From Dokdonella_A ginsengisoli (GTDB lineage Bacteria > Pseudomonadota > Gammaproteobacteria > Xanthomonadales > Rhodanobacteraceae), in assembly GCF_042652785.1 (NCBI RefSeq), contig NZ_JBHSHD010000007.1, positions 496,001 to 560,000 of the forward strand: a stretch of DNA of 64,000 nucleotides, given 5' to 3'. The notes under the pieces were generated by a model. That model ran no database searches. It had not been told where the DNA came from and saw only the letters and a list, made by a program, of their open reading frames with translations. The stretch's first letter is position 1; every line of letters begins with the position of its first letter. Of this stretch, positions 1-9,212 are shown in pieces. A program made the position numbers and the translations under genes.

Positions 1-377
1 GGATAGCGGTAGGCGACGCCTTCGTTCGCCTTGATCGCGGCGATGATCGTCAGCACGATCCAGGCGATGAACAGCGCGGCGCCGATCGGCCACGTCAGCA
101 CCACGCCGATGCCGAAAGTCAGCACCGTGAACGCCACCAGCGCGACGAACGCCAGCACCATCGTGATGTTGAAGTTCAGCGCTTCCTTCGCCTGCTCGCC
201 GGCGAACGGCAGGGTGTCGCGCTTGACCAGCCAGACGATCAGCGGGCCGAGCACGCAGCCGATGCCGGTGATGAAGAAACTGAACGCCGACAGGTGGCCG
301 ATCAGCGCCCAGGTGCGTTCGTCGCTCGACAGCGCCACGGGGGGCTGGTCGACGGGTGAACCGGTAGTCTCGCTCAT
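1..377 (-). CDS. DUF4870 (Tic20-like) membrane protein, 3' end cut by window edge
   Basis: The frame reads inwards from an ATG at 375-377 and runs off the left edge, giving about 125 residues. After a short polar N-terminus it shows the pattern of small DUF4870 proteins: ERTWALIGHLSAF, a first hydrophobic segment, then FAGEQAKEALNFN before two closely spaced hydrophobic helices. These are small inner-membrane proteins of unknown function. A GGAG lies eight bases upstream of the ATG. It sits on the same strand as pmbA but 167 bases downstream of it, so it may have its own promoter. The family call is fairly secure; no function can be given. Confidence 0.8.
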   Translation of the reverse strand, partial: MSETTGSPVDQPPVALSSDERTWALIGHLSAFSFFITGIGCVLGPLIVWLVKRDTLPFAGEQAKEALNFNITMVLAFVALVAFTVLTFGIGVVLTWPIGAALFIAWIVLTIIAAIKANEGVAYRY

Positions 378-544
378 CGCAGGTCTCCGCTTCTGAACAG
401 GTTCGTCCCGAACGGGTCCGCTCCGGAAAGCTCCGTACCGATCAGGCACGCTCCGACCAGGCCCGTTCCGAACGACTCCACTCTCGCGCCGCGCGATGCC
501 GGGGTCAACCGCAGGAAGTCATGCGCCGTCGCGTCGCGGCCCCG
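378..544. other. Intergenic spacer with degenerate GCTCCG/GTTCCG motifs
   Basis: No gene is seen. Between about 395 and 480 the sequence repeats variants of (G/C)(T/C)TCCG(A/T) every 10 to 15 bases, and GAACGGG near 409 is mirrored by CCCGTTC near 462. It could be a decayed repeat or the control region of the DUF4870 gene. Confidence 0.3.
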
Positions 545-1897
545 TCATTCGCCGGCGACGGTCATGCGTTCGAGCAGGATCGATCCGGTGAGGATGTGCG
601 AACGCGGGTCGACGTCGCGGCCGACCGCGACGACGTTGGCGTACATGTCGCGCAGGTTGGCCGCGATCGTGACTTCCTCGACCGGATGCACGATCTCGCC
701 GTTCTCGACCCAGAAGCCGGTCGCGCCGCGCGAGTAGTCGCCGGTGATCAGCGAGACGCCCTGCCCCATCAGCTCGGTCACCAGCAGCCCGGTGTGCATG
801 CGCTGGAGCAGCGCGGCGAAGTCGTCCTCGCCGGGCTGCACGACGACGTTGTGGATGCCGCCCGCGTTGGCGGTGGTCTGCAGGCCGAGCTTGCGCGCCG
901 AGTAGCTGCCGAGGATGTAGCGCGCCAGCACGCCGTCGGTGACCAGGTCCGAATCGCGCGTCGCCACGCCTTCGGCGTCGAACGCGCTGGAGCCGTGCCC
1001 GCGCGGAAGCCGCGGGCGCTCGGTGATTTGCATCCACGCCGGAAAGACCGGCTTGCCGACGTGATCGACGAGGAAGCTCGCCTTGCGGTACAGCGCGCCG
1101 CCGCTGGCCGCCGACAGGAAATGCCCGATCAGCCCGCGCGCGACTTCCGGCACGAACAGCACCGGGCAGTCGCGCGTGGACAGGCCGCGCGCACCGAGCC
1201 GCGCGACCGTGCGCTCGGCCGCCTTGCGGCCGATGAAATCCGCCGCGGCGAAATCGCCGGCCGCGCGCACGCTGTCGTACCAGTAGTCGCGCTGCATGCC
1301 GTTCTCGTCCTCGGCGATCAGCGCGACGGACAGCGAATGATGCGTGCCGCGTTCGGTGCCGACGAAGCCGAGCGAGTTGGCGTAGGCGGTCATCGACGCG
1401 CCGACCTGCACCGCGGCGCCGTCGGAGTTGTCGATGCGCGGGTCGAACGCGCGGCCGGCGTCCTCGATCTCCAGGCCCAGCCGGATCGCTTCCTCGGCCG
1501 TGATCTCCCACGGATGCCACAGGTCCAGGTCGGGGATCTCCTTCGCCATCAGCGCGGCGTCGGCGAGCCCGTTGGCCGGGTCCTCCTCGGTGTAGCGCGC
1601 GATCGCGCAGGCGTGCTCGATGGTCTGCTCGATCGAGGCCGGATCGAGGTCGGCGGTGCTGGCCGAGCCCTTGCGCTTGCCGAAGTAGACCGTCAGCGAG
1701 ACGCCGCGGTCGCGCGTGCGCTCCACCGTCTCCACTTCGCCCAGGCGCACGCCGACGCTGAGCCCGGAATCGACGCTGGCGGCGACGTCGGCCTCGCTCG
1801 CGCCCTTGGCGCGGCAGCGGCGGATCACATCCTCGGCGATCTGTGCGAGACGCTCGAGTTCGGTGGAGGTGGCATCATGGTTCAATACGGAATTCAC
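545..1897 (-). CDS. pmbA: Metalloprotease PmbA (TldE), partner of TldD
   Basis: A protein of 450 residues when started at the GTG at 1895-1897, the usual length for PmbA/TldE. It carries family blocks such as GKRKGSASTADLDP near the N-terminus, DPRIDNSDGA, ERDYWYDS-like text, and ELMGQGVSLITGDYSRGA with FWVENGEI near the C-terminus. TldD and TldE form a heterodimeric cytoplasmic peptidase that trims unfolded or leader peptides, for example in microcin B17 maturation and CcdA turnover; the zinc site lies in TldD, which is encoded 1.9 kb away. The GTG start is preferred because GAGGA lies six bases upstream. The longer reading frame up to 1981 only adds translated palindromic repeat (MDARLRGHEE). 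It is divergent from yjgA. Confidence 0.93.
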   Translation of the reverse strand: MNSVLNHDATSTELERLAQIAEDVIRRCRAKGASEADVAASVDSGLSVGVRLGEVETVERTRDRGVSLTVYFGKRKGSASTADLDPASIEQTIEHACAIARYTEEDPANGLADAALMAKEIPDLDLWHPWEITAEEAIRLGLEIEDAGRAFDPRIDNSDGAAVQVGASMTAYANSLGFVGTERGTHHSLSVALIAEDENGMQRDYWYDSVRAAGDFAAADFIGRKAAERTVARLGARGLSTRDCPVLFVPEVARGLIGHFLSAASGGALYRKASFLVDHVGKPVFPAWMQITERPRLPRGHGSSAFDAEGVATRDSDLVTDGVLARYILGSYSARKLGLQTTANAGGIHNVVVQPGEDDFAALLQRMHTGLLVTELMGQGVSLITGDYSRGATGFWVENGEIVHPVEEVTIAANLRDMYANVVAVGRDVDPRSHILTGSILLERMTVAGE

Positions 1898-1956
1898 GGA
1901 CTGTCCTCGATCGCCGTAGCGGCCCTCGCCGCGATACGGCATGCTTTTCATCTCTT

Positions 1957-1984
1957 CATGCCCGCGCAGGCGGGCATCCATTGT
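1957..1984. repeat. Short palindromic repeat (GCCCGC...GCGGGC type)
   Basis: ATGCCCGC at 1959-1966 and GCGGGCAT at about 1970-1977 form a hairpin with a tiny loop, in the gap between pmbA and yjgA. It resembles the REP-like ends seen at 18025-18174 and 22451-22559. It is the reason the upstream pmbA start looks false. Confidence 0.6.
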
Positions 1985-1993
1985 GGTCTACGA

Positions 1994-2548
1994 ATGCACG
2001 ACACCGACGACTTCGACGACGACTTCACCGGCCCCAGCCGCAGCCAGCTGCGTCGCGACGCGCTCGACATCTTCAAGCTCGCCGAGGCGCTGGCCTCCTT
2101 GAGCGACGCGCAGCTCGCGCGCGTGCCGCTCGACGACGACCTGCGCGAGGAGGTGCTGCGCACGCGCGCCGTCACCTCGCACATCGCGCGCAAGCGGCAG
2201 ACGCAGTTCCTGGCCAAGCAGATGCGCAAGCTCGACGACGAGGCGCTCGAGGCGATCCGCAAGGCGCTGGCGCACGACCGCGTCGCCGCGCATCGCGAAG
2301 CCGCCGCGCTGCACCGCGTGGAAGCGTGGCGCGAACGCCTGCTCGAGGAAGGCGACGACGCGCTGGCCGAATTCGTGGCTGCGCATCCGTCGGTCGACCG
2401 CCAGCACCTGCGCCAGCTCGTGCGCAACGCGGTGGCCGAACGCAAGGCGAACAAGCCGCCGCACGCGCAGCGCGAGCTGTTCCGCGTGCTGCGCGACGCG
2501 GCAGCCGCGGCCGCCGGCGAGACTTCCGCCGACGACGAGGCCGACTGA
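1994..2548 (+). CDS. darP: Dual-action ribosomal maturation protein DarP (YjgA, DUF615)
   Basis: 184 residues from the ATG at 1994. The sequence has the DUF615/YjgA layout: an acidic N-terminus with PSRSQLRRDA, a leucine-rich helix, the block HIARKRQTQFLAKQMRK, then a charged helical C-terminus ending in HAQRELFRVLRD. E. coli DarP (YjgA) binds late 50S ribosomal precursors and helps their assembly. It is divergent from pmbA, an arrangement I recall from other gammaproteobacteria. The coding frame extends further upstream with no stop, but that part lies opposite pmbA and is a high-GC shadow. Confidence 0.9.
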   Translation: MHDTDDFDDDFTGPSRSQLRRDALDIFKLAEALASLSDAQLARVPLDDDLREEVLRTRAVTSHIARKRQTQFLAKQMRKLDDEALEAIRKALAHDRVAAHREAAALHRVEAWRERLLEEGDDALAEFVAAHPSVDRQHLRQLVRNAVAERKANKPPHAQRELFRVLRDAAAAAAGETSADDEAD

Positions 2549-2558
2549 CGCCGCACGC

Positions 2559-3773
2559 TCAGCGAGCCGGGACATACGGATTGCGGCCCAGCGCCGCCAG
2601 CGCGGCCCAAGCCGTCGCGCCCAAGTGCGGCAGGCGGAAGTAGTACGCGTCCGCCGCCAGCCCGGTGGTGATGCGCGGCTCGCGCGTCGCGTAGACGTAG
2701 CCGCCGGGAGCGAATTCGCGCGCGATGCAAGCCAGGCGCCGGTCGGCCGCCGCGCGCTCGCCGCGCACGCGGTAGGCCAGCGCCGCCTGCGCGGTGCCTT
2801 CCAGCCAGATGCCGTCGCGGTCGGCGTCGAAATCGAAGCCGCAATCGACCGCGTGGGTGCGTTCGGCGTACGCCAGCGCGCGCTTCCAGCGCGGCTCGGC
2901 GCGCGGCACCAGCTGCGACCACAGCTGCACGTCGAGCGCGGAGGTCTGCAGGTTCGGTTGCACGCCGTCGACGCCGGTGCCGATCGCGAAGCGGCCGTCG
3001 CGCTCGTCCCACTGCGTGGCGAGGAACGTGCGCGCCGCGCTCGCGGGCTTGTCCCAGCCGCCGCCGCGATCGATCGCGGCGAGCCAGTCGAACAGCGCGA
3101 CCAGATCGAGCGCGTGCTCGGTCGATTTCCAGTCGAGCGGTACCGGCGCTTCGTCGAAACCGTTCACGCCGCCGCGGAACCCGCCGGCGCCGCGTGTATC
3201 GGACTGCCCGGCGACGACCCAGCGGCCGAGGCTGCGCGCCGCGTCGAGCCATTTCGCCTCGTGCGTCGCCTGATGCAGGGCGAGCAGCGCCAGCGCGGCC
3301 CAGGCGACGTTGCCGGTGGCGGTGCCGGCCTGGTAGCCGTCCTCGACCCAGCGCTGCTGCGCCGCGTCCCACCAACCGTTGCGGAGCACCTTCTCGCCGA
3401 CCGGGCCGGCGCGATACGCATTGCGCAGGCGCGTATCCGTGTTCGCGGCCAGGCGCAGCGCCTCGCCGACGCGCGAGGCCTGCGGCAGCGCGTCGCACGC
3501 GCTCAGCGCGATCACCGCGAGCGCCTGGTCGTAGACGAAGGCGGCGGTCTTCAGCGCCGGTTCCTGCGCCTGGCTTGCGCCTTCGCCGTCGTAGCTGCGC
3601 AGGAATAACGCGCCCTTGCCCGCCACCGCGTCGACGCGGCCCTTCAGCGCCGCGCAGCTCTTCGCGGCGACCGGCGAGGCCGGCGCCGCGTGCGCCTGCG
3701 CGAAGGCCGCGACGCACGCCAGCGCGACGATCGCGAGCCGGCGCAGGCCGCGCGCCCGGCGCGCCGGCGTCAT
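2559..3773 (-). CDS. Exported six-hairpin (alpha/alpha-toroid) glycosidase-like protein
   Basis: 404 residues. Residues 1 to about 30 form a signal peptide: basic start (MTPARRARGLRR), hydrophobic core, then AQAHA-A. The mature part alternates helical hairpins with aromatic motifs, including NGWWD, GNVAWAALALLAL, STEHALDLVALFDWLAA, LQTSALDVQLWSQL and GLAADAYYFRLPHLGATAWAA, which suits a six-hairpin glycosidase-like toroid. I cannot name a substrate. Its ATG overlaps the tldD stop as ATGA (3770-3773), so it is translationally coupled to tldD and belongs to the rng-yhdP-tldD operon. A periplasmic location is inferred from the signal peptide. No catalytic residues can be assigned with confidence. 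Confidence 0.65.
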   Translation of the reverse strand: MTPARRARGLRRLAIVALACVAAFAQAHAAPASPVAAKSCAALKGRVDAVAGKGALFLRSYDGEGASQAQEPALKTAAFVYDQALAVIALSACDALPQASRVGEALRLAANTDTRLRNAYRAGPVGEKVLRNGWWDAAQQRWVEDGYQAGTATGNVAWAALALLALHQATHEAKWLDAARSLGRWVVAGQSDTRGAGGFRGGVNGFDEAPVPLDWKSTEHALDLVALFDWLAAIDRGGGWDKPASAARTFLATQWDERDGRFAIGTGVDGVQPNLQTSALDVQLWSQLVPRAEPRWKRALAYAERTHAVDCGFDFDADRDGIWLEGTAQAALAYRVRGERAAADRRLACIAREFAPGGYVYATREPRITTGLAADAYYFRLPHLGATAWAALAALGRNPYVPAR

Positions 3774-5209
3774 GCCGCGGTGCCTCCGACGGTCATGCTT
3801 TCGATCTTCAGGGTCGGCTGGCCGACGCCGACCGGCACGCTCTGCCCGTCCTTGCCGCAGACACCGACACCCTCGTCGAGCTGCAGGTCGTTGCCGATCA
3901 TCGACACGCGCTTGAGCACGTCGGCGCCGGAGCCGATCAGGGTGGCGCCCTTGACCGGCCGCGTGATCTTGCCGTCCTCGATCAGGTAGGCCTCGCTCGC
4001 CGAGAAGGTGAACTTGCCGTTGGTGATGTCGACCTGGCCGCCGCCGAAGTTGACCGCGTACAGGCCGCGCTGCACGGAGGCGATGATCTCGCCCGGGTCG
4101 CGTTCGCCGGGCAGCATGTAGGTGTTGGTCATGCGCGGCATCGGCAGGTGCGCGAACGATTCGCGGCGGCCGTTGCCGGTCGAGCGCATGCCCATCAGGC
4201 GCGCGTTGAGCTTGTCCTGCATGTAGCCCTTCATCACGCCGTTCTCGACCAGCACCGTGCAGTTCGTCGGCGTGCCTTCGTCGTCGATGCTGAGCGAACC
4301 GCGGCGCCCGGCCAGCGTGCCGTCGTCGACGACGGTAACGCCGTCGGCGGCCACCTTCTCGCCGAGCATGCCGGCGAAGGCGGAGGTTTCCTTGCGGTTG
4401 AAGTCGCCCTCGAAGCCGTGGCCGATCGCCTCGTGCAGCAGCACGCCCGGCCAGCCCGGGCCGAGCACGACGGGCAGCGTGCCGGCCGGCGCCGGCACCG
4501 ATTCGAGGTTGACCAGGGCCACGCGCACGGCCTCGCGCGCGAACGCGTGCGCGCGGCCATTGGCGAGCAGTTCGTCGAAGCCGTAGCGGCCGCCGCCACC
4601 GTGGCTGCCCGATTCGCGGCGGCCGTTCTGCTCGGCGATCACCTGCACGTTCATGCGTACCAGCGGGCGCACGTCGGCGGCGAGCGTGCCGTCGGACTGC
4701 GCGATCAGCACGGTGTCGAGCGCCGCGGCGAGGCTGACGATGACCTGCTTCACGCGCGGATCCTGCGCGCGGCAGTAGGCATCCACCTCGCGCAGCACGG
4801 CGATCTTCGCCTCGTTGCTCAGGCTGTCGATCGGATCGATCGCCGGATACAGGCCGCGGCCGCTGGCGATCGCCAGCGGCTTGCCGACGCCGTTCGCGCC
4901 GGCGCGCGCGATGGCGCGCGCCGAGCCGGCCGCCTCGAGCAGGGCCGGCAGCACGATCTCGTCGGAATAGGCGAAGCCGGCCTTCTCGCCCGACAGCGCG
5001 CGCACGCCCACCCCCTGCTCGATGGAGTGGTTGCCGTCCTTGACGATGCCGTCCTCGAGCAGCCACGACTCGCTGCGCGAGTGCTGGAAATAAAGGTCGG
5101 CGGCGTCGATCGACGGGCCCATCAGGCGCGCGAAGATGCCGTCGAGGTCGGCGGCGGCGAGGCCGCCGGGGCGCAGCAGGCGCTGCTCGGCTTGGGTGAT
5201 CAGATCCAT
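3770..5209 (-). CDS. tldD: Metalloprotease TldD
   Basis: 479 residues with the TldD signature HEAIGH at residues 259-264 followed by GFEGD, the zinc-binding HExxxH motif that its partner PmbA/TldE lacks. Other family blocks are YFQHSRSESWLLEDGIVK near the N-terminus, RRGSLSIDDEGTPT, and PRMTNTYMLPGERDP in the C-terminal half. With TldE (545-1897) it should form the cytoplasmic TldD/E peptidase. It starts at an ATG about 100 bases after the yhdP stop and overlaps the next gene by ATGA. The spacer before it carries a GATTGGG-type repeat. Confidence 0.95.
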   Translation of the reverse strand: MDLITQAEQRLLRPGGLAAADLDGIFARLMGPSIDAADLYFQHSRSESWLLEDGIVKDGNHSIEQGVGVRALSGEKAGFAYSDEIVLPALLEAAGSARAIARAGANGVGKPLAIASGRGLYPAIDPIDSLSNEAKIAVLREVDAYCRAQDPRVKQVIVSLAAALDTVLIAQSDGTLAADVRPLVRMNVQVIAEQNGRRESGSHGGGGRYGFDELLANGRAHAFAREAVRVALVNLESVPAPAGTLPVVLGPGWPGVLLHEAIGHGFEGDFNRKETSAFAGMLGEKVAADGVTVVDDGTLAGRRGSLSIDDEGTPTNCTVLVENGVMKGYMQDKLNARLMGMRSTGNGRRESFAHLPMPRMTNTYMLPGERDPGEIIASVQRGLYAVNFGGGQVDITNGKFTFSASEAYLIEDGKITRPVKGATLIGSGADVLKRVSMIGNDLQLDEGVGVCGKDGQSVPVGVGQPTLKIESMTVGGTAA

Positions 5210-5212
5210 GGA

Positions 5213-5247
5213 AGAGCCGGGATTGGAGATTGGGGACTGGAGATTCG
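5213..5247. repeat. GATTGGG-type short tandem repeat
   Basis: Three or more imperfect copies of GGGATTGG / GGAGATTGGGGACT lie between yhdP and tldD, just upstream of the tldD start on the minus strand. It is similar in style to the TGAGGGC arrays at 26665 and 52687. Confidence 0.5.
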
Positions 5248-5306
5248 GAACAGCGGAAGATCCTGTCCCGACTTATGGGGGCGCGCATGCTGCAGCGCAA
5301 TCGACT

Positions 5307-8300
5307 TCAACGCAAGTCCTTGGACTTCGGCGGGTTTTTCCGGCCGGAATCGCGGTTCCTGGCGGCCTCGCGCGATTCCCGCGCCAGCGCGACGATCTTG
5401 GGCTTCTCCCACGAGCCGGTGACCTGGTAGCGCATCGCGATGACCTTGCCCAGCGGCTTGTGCAGGATCCCCTGCATGACCAGGCCGGCCGCCGCGCCGA
5501 CCGGGCCGCCGGCGATCGCGCCGACGATCGGCAGGGTCACGCCGGCGTGCGGGCTGACCATCATCTGCTGGTCGTAGTCCTTCGCGCGCAGGCCGGTGCG
5601 GCCGGTGATGACGATGTCGGCGGCGGGGCTGTTGATGGTCAGGCCGTCGGTGTAGGCGTCGCCGTCGGCCAGGCGGAACTTGCCCTTGATCGAATTGAAG
5701 CTCAGGCCTGACTTGAAGAAGTCGCTGAAATCCAGCGTCAGCCGGCGCGGAATCTCGGTCAGCGAGAGCAGGCCGAAGATGCGCCCGGCGCCGGGTTCGA
5801 CCTCGGGGATGCGCCCTTCGGCGACGTCGATGTCCAGCGAACCATCCAGCCGCGACAGCGCGAATGCGGACGGCGGCCCGGCCCAGGAGGCGGCGATCGT
5901 CGCGCGCGCGGCGCCGCCGTCGATCAGGCCGGGAAAGCCGAGTGCGGCCATCATCTGGCCCATATTGTGCGCCGACAGCTCGATCGTCAGGCGCGAGCGC
6001 GAGTTCTTCGCGCCGCCGGTCCACTCGCCGCTGGCCTTCATGTCCAGGTTCGGCGACCGCGCCTGCAGCTTGTCGATCTGCATGCCGTTGGCGATCGGCC
6101 GGCTCTCGAACTCGGCGGCGCCGAAGCTCGCCTTGCCGAGGCGGAAATCGTCGACCACCAGGTGCAGCGGCGGGATCGACGCCGGCGCCGTGTCGGCGAG
6201 CGCATTCGCGTCGTCGCCACCGGCGGTCGGCTCCGGCCCTTCCGGCCAGTGCACGCGGTCGAAGCGCGCGGTCACGCCCTGGCGCGCGAGGTCGACGTTG
6301 GGAATGGTCAGGCCGCCGGACGCCGCCGCGCCGTCGAGGCGGATCGTCGTCGCCGCGGCGCTGCTGTCGATCGCCAGCCGCATCTCGCCGAAGCCGCGCC
6401 CGCCGAGCAGCAGGTCGTCGATGCGCAGGTCGACCCCGCGCAGCAGGCCGCCGGCGCCCGTGCCGGCGCTGCCGCCGAGCTGGGCCAGGTCGATCCAGCC
6501 GCCGCCGTCCAGACTCGGTGTGCGGCCGCCCACGGAAACGCCCTGCGTCGGCAGCGCACCGGGCGTCGCGGCGCCGAACTCCACGCGCGCGGCGAGCGGC
6601 TGGCGGGCGTCCGGCAGGCGCACGCGCGCGGCGACGAGGCCGCCGAGCGAAGCTTCGAACGTCTGTCCGGCGTACGGCAGGTCGAGAGCCAGCTTGAACG
6701 GCAGCGAGGCATCCGCGCCCTTGGCCAGCGGCGCCGGCAGGTCGATCGCGGTGCCGCGCAGGTCGCTCTGCAGGGTCAGGCGCTTGCGCCCGCCGGCGGC
6801 GGCGGTGTCGATGTCGACATTGGCCTTCCACACCGATTCGCCCGGCAGGCGCGCCAGCGCCGGCAGGATCGAGGGCACGTCGGCGAACACCGTGGTTGCC
6901 GGAAAGCGGCCGCTGAGGCCGGCCTCGAAGGCATGGCGCGGATCGGCGACCGCTCCGGCCAGCGCCAGCGAGAACTTGACCGGCCGGCCGCGGAACGTCG
7001 CGTCCAGGCCGTCCACCGTCATGCCCTTCTGGGTGAAGCGCAGCTTGCCGGACGCCTCGGTGAAGTGCAGGTCGTAGGCGCGCTGGTCGACCTTCGCGCC
7101 GGAGAGATCGACACTGCCGTCCAGGCTCAGCGTCTCGACCTGCTTGATCGGCAGGTTCAGCTTCAGCGCGAGCTGGCCCTTGCCGCCGATGTCCAGATCC
7201 TTCAGCGCGTCCTCGTTGCGCTTGCCGATCGGCGTTGCGCGCATGAAGCCGAGCAGGTTCGCGCCGCTGCCCTCGCCCTTGACCTCGAGCTCGAGCACGG
7301 CCAGGTTGAAGTCGGCGATCGTCGCGCTGGACTCGCCGACCGAATTGCCCATCGATTCCGCCGACGCCACGTCCACGTGCATGCCGCTGTTCTCGAACGT
7401 GGCGAAGGCGTGCACCTTCTCGGCGCGCGGCCAGTTGGCGTCGTAGACGAGATCCAGCCCCTCGACCTCGGCGCGCGCGATCATGCGGCCGCTGTTCTCG
7501 CGGAACGGCCAGTCGGCCAGATCGCCGCGCAGCGCCGCGCGCGCGCCGACGATGCGGCCGCCGGCCAGGCCGCGGTCGAGCCAGGCGATCGCCTTCGGCG
7601 ACATGTTGGTGGTCGGCCAGAACAGCTTGGCCGCGACGACCTCGCCGTGCGTGATCGCGGCATACAGGTCGAGGAACGGCCGCCGCTCCGGGTGCAGCTC
7701 GATCGCGCCGCGCAGCTCGCCGCCGTAACCTTCGCCCTCGAAGGCGAGGCGGTCGGTCTCGATGCGCCAGCCGTCCTCGCCCTTGCGCACGACCACGTCG
7801 CCGCCGAACTGCGAGTACAGGAACGGCTTGCGGAACACGCGCGGATAGTCGATGCGCAGCGCCTGCTGCGGGATTTCCAGCAGCAGCGACTGCGCATCGC
7901 CGCGCAGGTCCAGATCGATGCGCTCGACGCCCGGGACGCGACCGGCCTCGGCCAGGTCGAGGCCGCGCAGCTGCGCGTCGACGTCGTAGTCGGCGGCGCC
8001 GTTCCAGCGCAGCCCCGCGTTCGTCACGACGCCGCGCGGATGCGCCAGATACAGCCAGCGGCGCAGGCCTTCCGGCGCCGAGGCGAACAGCATCGCCAGG
8101 CTGCCGAGCGGTTCCAGCGGCAGCGCGACGGCGCCGGCGCGGTACTGCGGGTCGGCCTCGTCGCCGCGGCGCTCGAGGCTGAAGCGCGCCGGCTGCGCAC
8201 CGGGACCGGCGTCGGCGACGAAGTCGGCCAGGTCGAAGCTCCAGCCGCCGTCCTCGCGCCGCCAGCGCGCGACGAAGGCGAGGCGCTCGAACGCCGCCCG

Positions 8301-9209
8301 CGGCACCACCGCGGCCGGTTCGTCGAGCGGGGTCCTGCCGTCGAGCAGGATCGGCACCACGCCGCCGAACTGCGCCTCGCGCAGATCGACCCGCGCGCGC
8401 ACGTCGGCCAGCCGCGCCGCCTCGACGCGCGCCCAGACCTGCACGTCGCCGCGGCCGCCGGCGATCAGCAGGCCGCCCGGCGTCTGGCGCGCGGCCGCGC
8501 GCGCCAGGTCGAGGTCGCGCCCGCCGACGTAGATCTGGCCGGAGCGGCGGTTGATGTCGAGATCGGCGACCAGCTCGGCCGGCGGCGAATCGCTGCCGAG
8601 CAGGCGCACGCGGCCGACCACGCGGGTGATCTCGCCGCGGTTGAGCAGGCGCAGCACCGGCACGCCGAGGGCGAGGTCGAGATCGTGCTCGGCGTCGCGC
8701 ACGACGAACTTCGAGTCGCGGATCTCGATCGCGCCGAGCGCGCCCATCGAGAACGTCTCCTCGTCGCTGCGCGGCGCGAGGTCCAGGCCGTGCAGCTGCC
8801 AGGCGCCGTCGACGCGCACCAGTTGCAGGTCGAGGCCGCCGATGCGGAACTCGCTGAGCGCGTGGTTGCGCCGGAACACGGCCCAGGGATTGAACGCGAG
8901 TTCGGCATTCGGGATCGCGAACGGCGCGGCCTGCGGATCGGTCGCGGCGATGCGCACGTCCTCCAGCGCGAGCACCGGGCCGCCGCCGACCCAGGCGCCG
9001 TCGACGTGGCCGATCGTGACCGTCCGGCCGAGGCGCTGCGACAGCCACTGTTCGACCTGCTGCGGATGGCGCTCGACCCACGGCAGCGCGAGCTGGATCA
9101 GCCCGGCCAGCAGGCCGAGCACGATCACCAGCGCGCTGGCGGCGGCCAGGGCGACGAACCGCAGGCGATGCAGACGCGCGCGCCAGGGCGTCGTCACGGG
9201 CACGGGCAC
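5307..9209 (-). CDS. yhdP: YhdP family AsmA-like envelope phospholipid-transport protein
   Basis: About 1300 residues, the usual size for YhdP. One transmembrane helix near residues 15-40 (FVALAAASALVIVLGLLAGLI) is followed by a very long beta-rich periplasmic region with WLSQRLGRTVTIGHVDGAW near the start, typical of the AsmA/TamB/YhdP group. YhdP, TamB and YdbH bridge the inner and outer membranes and move phospholipids outward. The start is a GTG at 9207-9209, with a second in-frame GTG six bases on and no clear Shine-Dalgarno sequence; the rng stop lies only three bases upstream, so coupling is likely. The order rng-yhdP-tldD matches E. coli. Confidence 0.88.
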   Translation of the reverse strand: MPVPVTTPWRARLHRLRFVALAAASALVIVLGLLAGLIQLALPWVERHPQQVEQWLSQRLGRTVTIGHVDGAWVGGGPVLALEDVRIAATDPQAAPFAIPNAELAFNPWAVFRRNHALSEFRIGGLDLQLVRVDGAWQLHGLDLAPRSDEETFSMGALGAIEIRDSKFVVRDAEHDLDLALGVPVLRLLNRGEITRVVGRVRLLGSDSPPAELVADLDINRRSGQIYVGGRDLDLARAAARQTPGGLLIAGGRGDVQVWARVEAARLADVRARVDLREAQFGGVVPILLDGRTPLDEPAAVVPRAAFERLAFVARWRREDGGWSFDLADFVADAGPGAQPARFSLERRGDEADPQYRAGAVALPLEPLGSLAMLFASAPEGLRRWLYLAHPRGVVTNAGLRWNGAADYDVDAQLRGLDLAEAGRVPGVERIDLDLRGDAQSLLLEIPQQALRIDYPRVFRKPFLYSQFGGDVVVRKGEDGWRIETDRLAFEGEGYGGELRGAIELHPERRPFLDLYAAITHGEVVAAKLFWPTTNMSPKAIAWLDRGLAGGRIVGARAALRGDLADWPFRENSGRMIARAEVEGLDLVYDANWPRAEKVHAFATFENSGMHVDVASAESMGNSVGESSATIADFNLAVLELEVKGEGSGANLLGFMRATPIGKRNEDALKDLDIGGKGQLALKLNLPIKQVETLSLDGSVDLSGAKVDQRAYDLHFTEASGKLRFTQKGMTVDGLDATFRGRPVKFSLALAGAVADPRHAFEAGLSGRFPATTVFADVPSILPALARLPGESVWKANVDIDTAAAGGRKRLTLQSDLRGTAIDLPAPLAKGADASLPFKLALDLPYAGQTFEASLGGLVAARVRLPDARQPLAARVEFGAATPGALPTQGVSVGGRTPSLDGGGWIDLAQLGGSAGTGAGGLLRGVDLRIDDLLLGGRGFGEMRLAIDSSAAATTIRLDGAAASGGLTIPNVDLARQGVTARFDRVHWPEGPEPTAGGDDANALADTAPASIPPLHLVVDDFRLGKASFGAAEFESRPIANGMQIDKLQARSPNLDMKASGEWTGGAKNSRSRLTIELSAHNMGQMMAALGFPGLIDGGAARATIAASWAGPPSAFALSRLDGSLDIDVAEGRIPEVEPGAGRIFGLLSLTEIPRRLTLDFSDFFKSGLSFNSIKGKFRLADGDAYTDGLTINSPAADIVITGRTGLRAKDYDQQMMVSPHAGVTLPIVGAIAGGPVGAAAGLVMQGILHKPLGKVIAMRYQVTGSWEKPKIVALARESREAARNRDSGRKNPPKSKDLR

Positions 9210-9212
9210 GCG

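Noticed and set aside
1898..1981. Upstream start for pmbA (MDARLRGHEE...)
   Set aside because: The added residues are translated palindromic repeat; the GTG at 1897 has GAGGA at the right distance.
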